In this document: in pieces, positions 1 through 7,642 of the stretch
Numbering within the stretch: the first letter of the stretch is position 1
Layout of the letters: every line of letters starts with the position of its first letter
DNA from: SLFH01 sp050486265
GTDB taxonomy: Bacteria; Planctomycetota; Phycisphaerae; Phycisphaerales; UBA1924
Assembly (NCBI GenBank): GCA_050486265.1
Contig: JBJHCY010000005.1
Coordinates: forward strand, 1 to 64,000
Reading direction: 5' to 3'
DNA: 64,000 bases
Position numbers and translations under genes: made by a program
Notes under the pieces: model-generated
The model's database searches: none
Told to the model about the DNA's origin: nothing
What the model saw: the letters and a program-made list of their open reading frames with translations, nothing else

Positions 1-52
1 CCTCACGCAGCTTGGCGATGATCTGTTCCGGTGTGTATCGCTTGCGCTTCAT
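1..52 (-). CDS. IS3-family transposase OrfA, N-terminal fragment
   Basis: Only the first 17 residues are in the window: MKRKRYTPEQIIAKLRE. This is the characteristic start of IS3-family OrfA proteins, which carry a helix-turn-helix that binds the element's ends. AGGAG stands seven bases before the ATG. In the family OrfA is followed by OrfB (DDE integrase), joined by a programmed frameshift; that part would lie to the left of position 1 and cannot be seen. Confidence 0.85.
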   Translation of the reverse strand, partial: MKRKRYTPEQIIAKLRE

Positions 53-102
53 CAAGAGTCTCCTGACCTCAACCGGAGGTCATCGGGACTCTCACAACGA
101 CT

Positions 103-127
103 GGCTCAGTTTTTGGGGGGCAGGTCA
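103..127 (-). repeat. Terminal inverted repeat of the IS3-family element
   Basis: A 25-base terminus with the TGA start typical of IS3-family ends. It includes a run of six C and a run of five A. The matching inverted copy should lie outside the window, to the left. Confidence 0.75.
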
Positions 128-641
128 CACCACCAACTACGACCCCGCCAACTATGTCGGCGCGTTCGTGCCGCCCCAGACGGCCAACTCCGGATCGGGC
201 ATGTGGGGCACGCTGATCAACGACGACCACACCAACTCGGGCGAGTTCAGCATCCTCAGCCGCAACTTCGACTTCACCGGGTTCGTGGATGTCCAGCTGA
301 GCTTCGCTTCGTACTCGAACCTGTTCGGCGATTTCGACTTCGGCGAGGTCATCGTCAACGGCGATGTGCTGGCCAGCACCGTCAGCAGCCCGGCGCCCGG
401 CGTGCAGCAGTTGGCCAACGACACCGGAACGAGCGGGGCCGCGTGGGTCGTCGAGAACATCGATCTCTCCGCCTACGACGGGCTGGCTTCCGTCGATATC
501 CAGTTCAGCATGTTCGCGTCCACGGTGGTCAACCGCCCCGGCTGGTACATCGACGATGTCCGGGTCTCGGGCATCCCCGCGCCCGGCGCGGCGGCGCTGT
601 TCGGCCTCGGCGGGCTCGTTGCCTTCCGGCGCAGGCGCTGA
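128..641 (+). pseudogene. PEP-CTERM-like sorting-signal protein, 5' part removed by the IS insertion
   Basis: About 170 codons remain open from the IS end to the stop. The fragment encodes a beta-rich, MAM- or jelly-roll-like domain (for example LSRNFDFTGFVDVQLSF and GWYIDDVRVSG). It ends in IPAPGAAALFGLGGLVAFRRRR-type architecture: a small-residue motif, a short hydrophobic helix and an arginine tail. In the PEP-CTERM family this tail directs export, cleavage and anchoring by an exosortase-type system. The apparent in-frame start upstream lies inside the IS, so it is not the native start. The original N-terminus with its signal peptide is not in the window. Confidence 0.75.
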
Positions 642-674
642 TGCGGAGCTGATCGCTTCAAACCCAACACGCAG

Positions 675-709
675 GCGGGGCCGCACCGGCGGCCCCGCTT
701 GTTGTTTTT
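675..709 (+). terminator. Rho-independent terminator after the sorting-signal protein gene
   Basis: A perfect 10-base-pair stem (GCGGGGCCGC with GCGGCCCCGC) and a four-base loop are followed by TTGTTGTTTTT on the plus strand. It sits 34 bases after the stop of the interrupted gene and just before the converging pheS stop. Confidence 0.85.
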
Positions 710-732
710 GCAGCGCAGTCTGGACGGCGGGG

Positions 733-1761
733 TCAGAGCTGATCGAGGAAGCGCAGGTCGTTCTCGAACAGCAGGCGGATGTCGGGGATGCCGTACTTGC
801 CCATCGCGAGTCGTTCGACGCCCATGCCCCACGCGAAGCCGGTGAACTCTTCGGGGTCGATGCCGCAGGCTTCGAGCACCGCCGGATCGACCATGCCGCA
901 GCCGCCGAGCTCGATCCACTTCGGCTCCTCGCCGGGCTTGAGGGCGATCTTCATGTCGAACTCGGCCGAGGGCTCGGTGAAGGGGAAGAAGCTGGGGCGG
1001 AGGCGGACATCCGCGTCGTCACCGAAGTAGGCGCGGGCGAACTGGAGGAGGGTCGTCTTGAGATCCACCATCGAGACGCCGCGGTCGATGTAGAGCGCTT
1101 CGAGCTGGTGGAACATGAACGAATGCGTCGCGTCGACGGTGTCGGGCCTGTACACGCGGCCGGGCGACACGACCTTGATCGGCGGGCCCCAGCCTTCTTT
1201 GACCGCACGCTCCATCACGCGGATCTGCACCGTGCTGGTCTGGCTGCGGAGCATGCGCGGGCGCTGGGTCGAAGCGGGGTTGTCGACATAGAAGTTGTCG
1301 ATCGGGTCGCGCGCGGGGTGCTCGGGCGGGATGTTGAGCTTGACGAAATTGTGCTCGTCGTCTTCGAGCTCGGGGCCCTCGGCGACGGCGAAGCCCATCC
1401 GGGCGCAGACCTCGACGAGCTCGTCGATCACGCGGGTGATGATGTGCCGGCGCCCGACCGCGCGGGATGAGACGATCCCCGGCTCGGTCATGTCGATCTG
1501 CGGGCCGGAGGGGCCGGACGCGGCGAGGGTGTCCTTGCGGGCCTCGAAGGCGGCTTCCAGGGCGGTCTTGACCTCGTTGAGCTTCTGGCCGACCTTGGGC
1601 TTGTCCTCTTTGGGGACATCCTTGAGCCCGCCCATCGCCGCCTTGAGCCGCCCCTTGGCCCCGAGATAGGCGATCCGCCAGGCTTCGAGGGCGTCGGCGT
1701 CGGGCGAGGCGTCGAGCTCGGTGAGGGCGTCGCGTTGCAGTTGTTCGAGCGTTTCGAGCAT
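733..1761 (-). CDS. pheS: Phenylalanyl-tRNA synthetase alpha subunit
   Basis: The 342-residue product charges tRNA-Phe with phenylalanine as the catalytic half of the cytoplasmic PheS2-PheT2 tetramer. The first 90 residues form the expected coiled-coil tRNA-binding arm. The class II catalytic core follows, with motif 2 around THSFMFHQLEAL and motif 3 at GFAWGMGVERLAMGKYG near the end. The ATG at 1761 gives the normal MLETLEQLQ start; the frame is open further upstream but reads as low-complexity arginine-rich sequence. No pheT follows: the downstream neighbour converges. pheS commonly follows infC-rpmI-rplT, yet here rpmI-rplT is about 40 kb away. Confidence 0.97.
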   Translation of the reverse strand: MLETLEQLQRDALTELDASPDADALEAWRIAYLGAKGRLKAAMGGLKDVPKEDKPKVGQKLNEVKTALEAAFEARKDTLAASGPSGPQIDMTEPGIVSSRAVGRRHIITRVIDELVEVCARMGFAVAEGPELEDDEHNFVKLNIPPEHPARDPIDNFYVDNPASTQRPRMLRSQTSTVQIRVMERAVKEGWGPPIKVVSPGRVYRPDTVDATHSFMFHQLEALYIDRGVSMVDLKTTLLQFARAYFGDDADVRLRPSFFPFTEPSAEFDMKIALKPGEEPKWIELGGCGMVDPAVLEACGIDPEEFTGFAWGMGVERLAMGKYGIPDIRLLFENDLRFLDQL

Positions 1762-1870
1762 GGGGCGGATGGTAGGAGGCCGCGGCTGGGCGGCGGAGGG
1801 ACTGCAGAGGGGGCATAGAGGGGGCGGGGACCTGAGGCAGGGGTCTCGCCTGTGGGCCGACGGGGGCGAT

Positions 1871-3121
1871 TCAGTCGTCGGTGTAGCTCGCGACCTGCAG
1901 GCAGAGGATCGCCCTGAAGCGACCGTCCTTCTCGCCAGTGAGCAGGACGCGGAGGTCGCCGGTCGGCGCCGGGACCAGGCGGGGAAAACGGCGGCTGAGG
2001 TCGATGGTCGAGCGCGTGGGCCGGGGCGGAACCATCCGCGTCGGCTGATCGCCAAAGCCGAGATCGAGCGTGAGCAACGGATCGAATCCAGCGTCGGGGT
2101 ACTCATACCAGAAGGCTTCGACTGTTGAACGACCGAAGTGGTAGACGCTCTCTGACGAGTACATCCCCTCTCCGAACGGTCCGTCGCTGCTGTGATGGCC
2201 TCTTAGAAGCACACTCAAGTCGCCTTTGATGTGGGCCTTGAGCACTTCTTGAGACAGAACGCGCCGAAACACCGACATTCCCGCCATCGGCTGATCGGGG
2301 GCAAACATCGTGAGCGACTGTGCCAGCCCGGAACCGGCGGCGCACTCGATCAAGACAAGATGCAGGTCTTCGACCTCCACGCTATGTGACTCAACAACCA
2401 CGACCACCGTCACCGGCAAGTCATTCGCGCCGTGGTGGAATCGGCCGATCGAGGCGAACGCTTCTCCGTCACGGAGGAATACCGGAGCGGCGGCGATCGG
2501 CGCGATTGACGGGCTCGCAATCCCGAAGGTACGGATCGCATTGATGAACTTGATATGCTCCATTTCAGTTCCGAAGATCCGGACACCCGCGAGAACGCGG
2601 CCGGGATCGACGACCCTTGTATCGACTATTGCGCCGGCCTGGGTGTTCGCGGGCAGAGCTCTATCGTGTGCGAAAGCGAGAATTGCGCCGTCCGGCCCAT
2701 CCGAACTCGTGACGATGGACCCGCCGAAGCTCCGATCCGGCCCGTCACCGAACCGCCTTCGCTCCTCGTCACCATCCATCGCGTCTCGCCGAGGCTCGAT
2801 CTCGAAGGCGCGGTAGAACGACATGTACAGATCTTCAGATCGCGAGGCGGGAAAGACTTCGCCGCTTTCGGCGACTTGAAGAAGAAACTCGTAGTCCGCA
2901 TCGATTTGGTCGGGATCGCCGACCGCCACGATCATGGTGAGGTTGACCACGAATGCCGCGCGCGGCTCGCTCGGCAAGCCCACGCCGAAGAGTACGAGGT
3001 CGGCCAGCGTCTCGTTCTCCACCGGCCGACTCGACTGCCTCCACTGGCCATGCGCCGCAGCGGACCACATCACGAGGATCAGACCGACCGGAAACAGATA
3101 ATTTCGCTTGGCAAGTTCCAT
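1871..3121 (-). CDS. Secreted protein of an unrecognised family, paralogue 1 of 3
   Basis: I do not recognise this family. The 416-residue product starts with a signal peptide (hydrophobic stretch ending SAAAHG) and has no further clear membrane segment. Blocks shared with the next two genes include LADLVLFG near residue 45, VRIFGTEM, LRDGEAFA, VEVEDLHLVLIEC and a C-terminal GDLRVLLTG...RFRAILCLQ block. The start at 3121 is chosen over a GTG at 3142 because AGGAG stands nine bases before it and the signal peptide then begins properly. The protein is probably exported; its function is unknown. Confidence 0.8.
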   Translation of the reverse strand: MELAKRNYLFPVGLILVMWSAAAHGQWRQSSRPVENETLADLVLFGVGLPSEPRAAFVVNLTMIVAVGDPDQIDADYEFLLQVAESGEVFPASRSEDLYMSFYRAFEIEPRRDAMDGDEERRRFGDGPDRSFGGSIVTSSDGPDGAILAFAHDRALPANTQAGAIVDTRVVDPGRVLAGVRIFGTEMEHIKFINAIRTFGIASPSIAPIAAAPVFLRDGEAFASIGRFHHGANDLPVTVVVVVESHSVEVEDLHLVLIECAAGSGLAQSLTMFAPDQPMAGMSVFRRVLSQEVLKAHIKGDLSVLLRGHHSSDGPFGEGMYSSESVYHFGRSTVEAFWYEYPDAGFDPLLTLDLGFGDQPTRMVPPRPTRSTIDLSRRFPRLVPAPTGDLRVLLTGEKDGRFRAILCLQVASYTDD

Positions 3122-3155
3122 CCGCCCGCACTCCTGAGTCACGATTGACAGTCAC

Positions 3156-3183
3156 AGTCTAATCGGATCGGCTGTCCGTGCAA
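3156..3183 (-). promoter_or_regulatory. Putative sigma-70-type promoter of paralogue 1
   Basis: On the minus strand TTGCAC (3178-3183) and TAGACT (3156-3161) are separated by 16 bases, about 35 bases before the start codon. The next paralogue has the same TTGCAC-N16-TAnACT arrangement, which supports both calls. Confidence 0.55.
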
Positions 3184-3231
3184 TCTCCGTCCGGAAAGAA
3201 CGACAGATCCCGACGGCCAAGACCGCCCGGT

Positions 3232-4494
3232 TCAGTCGTCGGTGTAGCTGGCGATCTGCAGACAGAGGATCGCCCTGAAGCGGTCGCCTTCGGTCCCTGT
3301 GAGGAGAACGCGGAGGTCGCCGTTGTGCGAGGGGACTCGTCTGGGGACGCCGTTCTCGACGACGCTGTAGCGGAAGGTACGCGGCGCCGCGACGCGGGTC
3401 GGCTCGTGGCCGAAGCCGAGGTCGAGCCGGAGTTGCGGCTCCGCGTTGGCCTCGGGGTACTCAAACCGAAATGCGTCGACTCTCGGACGGTGAAAGTTTT
3501 CCAGATGCTCGACCGGAGCTCGCCCCGCGCTATTTCTCCCCGCGCTGCGGCCGCGGCTTCTGAGCAGCACCTTCAGGCGCCCGTCGGCGTGCGACCGGAT
3601 CACTTCGTGCGACAATGTCCGCCGAGGCTCTGACAGCTCGATCATCGGCGCATCGGAGGCGATCGTTGACAGCAGTTGGGCGAGCGCAGATTCGGGGTCG
3701 CACTCGATCAGCACGAGGTGAAGGTCCTCGACTTGGACGCCGCGGGCCTCGACGATCGCGACGACCGTGACCGCTAGGCCGAGGGATTGGTGTTGGAATC
3801 GGGCGACGGTGGCGAAGGCCTCGCCGTCGCGGAGGTAGACGGAAGCCGCGCGGATCGGCCGAATCGAAGGCGTTTCGAGCCCGGCGCCTCGCAAGGCGTA
3901 GTCAAACTCGTCCTGCGTTGTTTCTGCTCCGTAGATCCGGACTCCCACGAGCGCGTGATTTTTCTCTACAACGCCTGCGTCAACGATCGCGCCCGCTTGG
4001 GTGTTCTGCGGCAGTATGCCGTCGTGTGTGCTTGTCCGGGCGAGGCGTGCGGGCCCCTCCGCACTGGTGACGATGGATCTGCTCCAACTCACATAGCTGC
4101 CTTCCCCCGCCCGCTTGCGCGCCTCATCATCATCCTTCCCGGCTCGGGGAGAGTCGGCCCGGAAGGCGTTATAGAACGCGGCAACCAGCGCCTCCATCCG
4201 CGAGATGGAGAACGGCTCGCCGCTCTCAGCGGCTCGCATCAGAAACTCGTAGGTTTCATTCGGCTGCGCCGGCTCACCGACGCCCACCAGCATCGTGAGC
4301 TTGACCTCGAAGCCTGCTCGCCGTGCGCTCGGCAGGTCTTCGCCGAAGAGCACGAGATCGGCCAACGCTTCGTTGTGCACCGGCTGATTGGCCTGCACCC
4401 ACTGCCCGTGAGCCGCGGCCGGCTGCAGGGTGAACACGAGGGCTGCCGCGATCAACACAACGAGTCTGGTTTGTCCGATCCGAGTTCGCTCCAT
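3232..4494 (-). CDS. Secreted protein of an unrecognised family, paralogue 2 of 3
   Basis: The 420-residue product is clearly related to its downstream neighbour. It shares the signal-peptide end (PAAAHGQW), LADLVLFGEDLPS, VRIYGAET, YLRDGEAFA, VQVEDLHLVLIEC and the final GDLRVLLTG...RFRAILCLQIASYTDD region. ATG 4494 has GGAG seven bases upstream and opens directly into the signal peptide. The gaps on either side are about 110 bases and each copy has its own candidate promoter, so the copies may be separate transcripts. Function unknown. Confidence 0.8.
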   Translation of the reverse strand: MERTRIGQTRLVVLIAAALVFTLQPAAAHGQWVQANQPVHNEALADLVLFGEDLPSARRAGFEVKLTMLVGVGEPAQPNETYEFLMRAAESGEPFSISRMEALVAAFYNAFRADSPRAGKDDDEARKRAGEGSYVSWSRSIVTSAEGPARLARTSTHDGILPQNTQAGAIVDAGVVEKNHALVGVRIYGAETTQDEFDYALRGAGLETPSIRPIRAASVYLRDGEAFATVARFQHQSLGLAVTVVAIVEARGVQVEDLHLVLIECDPESALAQLLSTIASDAPMIELSEPRRTLSHEVIRSHADGRLKVLLRSRGRSAGRNSAGRAPVEHLENFHRPRVDAFRFEYPEANAEPQLRLDLGFGHEPTRVAAPRTFRYSVVENGVPRRVPSHNGDLRVLLTGTEGDRFRAILCLQIASYTDD

Positions 4495-4529
4495 CGGAGT
4501 GCTCCACTTGCGATGGGAGTGATTCTCGC

Positions 4530-4557
4530 AGTGTAACCAGATCGATTCGGCGTGCAA
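4530..4557 (-). promoter_or_regulatory. Putative sigma-70-type promoter of paralogue 2
   Basis: On the minus strand TTGCAC (4552-4557) and TACACT (4530-4535) are 16 bases apart, with the -10 element 35 bases before the ATG. Layout and spacing match the element upstream of paralogue 1. Confidence 0.55.
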
Positions 4558-4609
4558 CGCCCGTCCGCGAAACGGCCGATCCGGGCGGCGGCCCCGAATG
4601 CCCGGGCGG

Positions 4610-5875
4610 TCAATCAAGCTCGAACTCGCCGATGTGCAGGCAGAGGATCGCCCTGCGGCGGTCGCCGTCGGACCCGGTGAGCAGGACGCGGAGATCGCCG
4701 GTCGGCGATCCTTGCCATGAGATCCCCCGATCGCTCCGCACCTTCGCTCTGGTGAGTTCCGGGATCTCGACCTGTTGCGGACCTTCGCCCAGCCCGAGAT
4801 CGAGTTTGAGCATCGGGTTGTTGCGAGCGCCGCGGCGGACGACTTCGAACGGATTGCGGCTGGTCCGGCCCTGCGTCCGCAGCGAGTAGCTTTCCCTGTC
4901 CGCAGCGCCGAGCCTCGCCCGCCCGCTGGAGATCACGCTGAGCGTTCCATCCCGGCGTGCGTCCATCGCCGCGAGCATGAGACTGTGTCGGAAGCCGACG
5001 CGGCCAGTCATCGGAGCGTCGGTCCGGAATCTCGACAGCATCCTCGCGAAGTCTGTGTCGGCGTCGAACTCGACCAGGGCGTAGTGAAGGTCTTCAACAA
5101 GCACTCTTTTGCACTCGACGATGACGATCGTCCGGATGGGCAAGCCGTGGAGATCGCTCTGATACTCGCTCATCACAACCAGCGCCTGGCCGTCTTCGAG
5201 AAAAGCCGCTCGCGATCGAAGGAGCGGGTAGGACGGGGCGTACGGGCGTGGGCCGAGTTCGCGGGAACGCTCAAGCCGCTCTTCGCTGCTCATGCGTGCG
5301 CCGTGGATCCGCACGCCCACGAGCATGTTGTCGTTACGGGTCGGGTGGGCGTGGATGAACTTCTCCGTGTTGTGATCGCCCGGGAGCGTGAGCGCCATCG
5401 GGCTGCTCGCGCCGTGGTCGCTTGGATCGTCGTTGCTGGTGACGACCCTCTTGCCGCTGAACTGATGCAGGCCGGACAGAAACTGCCGTCGTTCTTCGCC
5501 TTCTTCGTCGGTGATCGTGATTGTTCTGCCGCTGTGGTTCCGGTAGGCGTTCTGCAGGCCGTCGAGCATCGCGGGGAGAGCCGAAGCCGGGATGGGTTCG
5601 GCGTTCTGCGCGGCCTCAATGAGCGCCTCGTATCGATCGTCCTGCCTTTCGGGCTCCCCGATGACAACAACCATGCGCCACTCGATGGCGTAGGCGGCGA
5701 AATGGGGGCGGAGCGTGCGATCGTTGAAGATCATCCGCTCGGCCGCCCTCGCCGCCGAGAAGCGAGAGCCCTCGTCCGCGGCCTGAGCGACAGGCGCAAG
5801 CAGCCCGAGCGCCCAAAAACAAACCAACGCCGCCGACCCAAACCAGTTCGACCGATGCCTCGATGCGTTGTTCAT
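4610..5875 (-). CDS. Secreted protein of an unrecognised family, paralogue 3 of 3
   Basis: This 421-residue product is the most divergent copy. It has a signal peptide of about 33 residues (hydrophobic core ALVCFWALGLLAPVAQA). The family blocks recur as MVVVIGEPE, VRIHGARM, FLEDGQALVVMSEY, VLVEDLHYALVEF and the final GDLRVLLTGSDGD..RRAILCLHIG. ATG 5875 follows AGGGAGAGG; an ATG at 5893 in the same frame would add six residues and is less likely. It is the first gene of the tandem set in transcription order. Function unknown. Confidence 0.8.
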   Translation of the reverse strand: MNNASRHRSNWFGSAALVCFWALGLLAPVAQAADEGSRFSAARAAERMIFNDRTLRPHFAAYAIEWRMVVVIGEPERQDDRYEALIEAAQNAEPIPASALPAMLDGLQNAYRNHSGRTITITDEEGEERRQFLSGLHQFSGKRVVTSNDDPSDHGASSPMALTLPGDHNTEKFIHAHPTRNDNMLVGVRIHGARMSSEERLERSRELGPRPYAPSYPLLRSRAAFLEDGQALVVMSEYQSDLHGLPIRTIVIVECKRVLVEDLHYALVEFDADTDFARMLSRFRTDAPMTGRVGFRHSLMLAAMDARRDGTLSVISSGRARLGAADRESYSLRTQGRTSRNPFEVVRRGARNNPMLKLDLGLGEGPQQVEIPELTRAKVRSDRGISWQGSPTGDLRVLLTGSDGDRRRAILCLHIGEFELD

Positions 5876-5894
5876 GTTCCTCTCCCTGTACATT

Positions 5895-5922
5895 CCTATA
5901 CCAGTCAATCGACGCGGGCTAA
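5895..5922 (-). promoter_or_regulatory. Weak candidate promoter of paralogue 3
   Basis: TTAGCC (5917-5922) and TATAGG (5895-5900) on the minus strand are 16 bases apart, the same spacing as at the other two paralogues. The hexamers are weaker and lie closer to the start codon, so this is tentative. Confidence 0.3.
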
Positions 5923-5936
5923 CACATTCGGCGCAA

Positions 5937-6659
5937 TCAAGGCGCCGGCAGGGCGACCTCTACCATCGCTGCGCCGTAGCCGTGTTCCTCGGAGTTGAAC
6001 TCGGTCATCACGATTCTGCGCTCGCCGCGGCGGAGGCTGACGGGTTGGCTAAAAACTTCGCCTCCGGGCCGCACTCTGTCGCCGCCGATCTGCTTGCCCA
6101 GGTCGATCCGGACTTCGAAGAAAAAGTCGCGATCGATCCGGCCGATGAATGTGACCGTCGCCGTTGCCTGAACGAACTCGGAGTTGGTCCCGTATGTCGA
6201 TCGCTCTCTCGAATTGAGCGCGGACACCGGCCCGGTGATTGTGTGCGCTCCGGTGTTGGGGACGCGCCGACCGGTTCTGATCGCCGCGTTTGCCCGCTCG
6301 CAGTCGCGCAGCGCGGGGTCGCGGAGTGCATCGCGGCCCAATCGCAAGATCTGTTCTCTCAAGGGCTCGGGATCGGGAGCGCCCACGCTCTCCAAGAGCT
6401 TCTGTCCGGCTCGCGAGGGCCAGTGCCAGTCGTCGTGAAAGACCGCGACAGTGACACGGCGCTCCGCCCCGAGCGCATCCTGACTCGGCACGCCCGGCAG
6501 CGTGTGGGCGTGGTGCACCGGCAGTTGAGGCGTCGCCTGCTGGATCGCACGCGCACGCCGTTCGATCTGCACGACAGAAACCACCAGCCCCGCGATGAAC
6601 AACACCGCGAGCAGGCTGAGGGCTGTGAGACTCGTTGCTTTGCTCGTGCTCGGTCCCAT
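5937..6659 (-). CDS. Membrane-anchored protein of unknown function
   Basis: The 240-residue product has one N-terminal membrane helix (residues about 12-31, LTALSLLAVLFIAGLVVSVV) and a soluble remainder that should lie outside the cytoplasm. The C-terminal half looks beta-rich (TVTFIGRIDRDFFFEVRIDL). I recognise no domain. AAGGAG precedes the ATG by about eight bases. It lies upstream of the three-paralogue set on the same strand but 60 bases away and with its own possible promoter, so a shared role is only a guess. Confidence 0.65.
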   Translation of the reverse strand: MGPSTSKATSLTALSLLAVLFIAGLVVSVVQIERRARAIQQATPQLPVHHAHTLPGVPSQDALGAERRVTVAVFHDDWHWPSRAGQKLLESVGAPDPEPLREQILRLGRDALRDPALRDCERANAAIRTGRRVPNTGAHTITGPVSALNSRERSTYGTNSEFVQATATVTFIGRIDRDFFFEVRIDLGKQIGGDRVRPGGEVFSQPVSLRRGERRIVMTEFNSEEHGYGAAMVEVALPAP

Positions 6660-6727
6660 CGTCCGCTCCTTCCCTCGCTCGGTTCCTCGCGAGGTCCGCC
6701 CCGCGGCTGAGCCCCCTCGACCACTCC

Positions 6728-6757
6728 ACCATACCCGGGCACGACGCCCTGCCGCAA
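6728..6757 (-). promoter_or_regulatory. Candidate promoter of the anchored protein gene
   Basis: TTGCGG (6752-6757) and TATGGT (6728-6733) on the minus strand are 18 bases apart, about 70 bases upstream of the ATG. This is a moderate match only. Confidence 0.35.
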
Positions 6758-6810
6758 CCCTGACGCGGTGATTGTTCGGTTTTTGCGCGCGCCGATGACG
6801 GTTGCGCGAA

Positions 6811-6835
6811 GAAAAAGCCCCGCGATGCGGGGCTT
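6811..6835 (-). terminator. Terminator at the end of the ribosomal protein cluster
   Basis: On the minus strand AAGCCCCGC and GCGGGGCTT form a nine-base-pair stem with a three-base loop, followed by TTTTTC. It lies about 45 bases after the rplQ stop and closes the rpoA-rplQ transcript. Confidence 0.85.
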
Positions 6836-6877
6836 GAGAGGTCGGTGCTCTGGATTTGCGGGCCGGGAAACCGGCTT

Positions 6878-7582
6878 TCAGCTCTCGGAGGCTTCGGGCT
6901 TGTCGCCTTCGGGTGCGTCGGTCTGGGCTGTGGGCGGAGCTTCTGCCGCGGGGGCGGCGGCCTTTGCGGTCCCGCCGCGCTCCTTGCGGAGCTTGGCGGC
7001 GTAGGCGGTGCGCCGGTCGGCCTGGCGTCGGCGGGTGCTGGGGCGGCCGCCGATCTCGGGGCCTTCCTCGGCGCCGACGAACTGGATCACGCAGGTCGGG
7101 GCCTGGTCGCCGAGACGCCGGTAGTCGAGCTTGACGATGCGGGTGTACCCGCCGGCGCGGTCGGCGAAGCGGGGGGCGACATTGTCGAAGATGTGCTTGA
7201 CGAGCTTGGGTGACTTGCGGAGCTCGCCGTAGCGGTTGCGCTCGACCTCGTCGCTTGCGGGGACGGGGAAGAAGGCCTCGGCCCGCTCGCGGAGCTTATC
7301 GACGTGCTCGCGCTCCTGGTCGGTGGGCGTCTTGGGGAGGTAGAGCCACTCGAAAGCGCGCCGGTCGCGGCCGAGCATGGCGATCACCTGGCGGCGGGCG
7401 TGGAGGTCGCCGCGCTTGGCCTTGGTGATGATGTGCTCGACGAAGGGCTGGAGGGCCTTGGCCTTGGGGACGGTGGTGACGATCTGGCCGTGCTCGAAGA
7501 GGCTTGCGGCCATGTTGCGCAGCATCGCCTTGCGGTGTGCTGGCGTGCGTCCGAGCTTGTAGCCGGCTTTGCGGTGTCGCAT
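6878..7582 (-). CDS. rplQ: Large-subunit ribosomal protein L17, extended form
   Basis: The start MRHRKAGYKLGRTPAHRKAM is the hallmark of L17, which binds 23S rRNA near the exit tunnel. Typical bacterial L17 is about 120-130 residues; this one has 234. The extra length is an internal insertion after LHARRQVIAMLGRD (about residues 70-115) and an alanine- and proline-rich tail after residue 180. The family core GYTRIVKLDYRRLGDQAPTCVIQFV is intact. It is the last gene of the cluster, downstream of rpoA as in most bacteria. AAGGA precedes the ATG. Confidence 0.95.
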   Translation of the reverse strand: MRHRKAGYKLGRTPAHRKAMLRNMAASLFEHGQIVTTVPKAKALQPFVEHIITKAKRGDLHARRQVIAMLGRDRRAFEWLYLPKTPTDQEREHVDKLRERAEAFFPVPASDEVERNRYGELRKSPKLVKHIFDNVAPRFADRAGGYTRIVKLDYRRLGDQAPTCVIQFVGAEEGPEIGGRPSTRRRQADRRTAYAAKLRKERGGTAKAAAPAAEAPPTAQTDAPEGDKPEASES

Positions 7583-7642
7583 CGGCGGTTTCCTTCACTT
7601 CCATGCCCGAGCGCTTGCGCCGGGCGGTTGCTCACGCGGGGT

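Larger units (their letters stand above)
1..127 (-). mobile_element. IS3-family insertion sequence, left-edge fragment
   Basis: The minus strand begins at 127 with TGACCTGCCCCCCAAAAACT, a typical IS3-family terminal repeat, followed about 50 bases later by a ribosome binding site and the start of a transposase OrfA. The rest of the element lies beyond the left edge of the window. It is inserted in a gene for a sorting-signal protein whose C-terminal part continues at 128. The target duplication cannot be checked because the other end is missing. Confidence 0.85.

Noticed and set aside
12..128. In-frame ATG at 12 that appears to start the sorting-signal protein
   Set aside because: This stretch is inside the IS3-family element; on the other strand it holds the transposase start and the IS end. 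The native start is lost.
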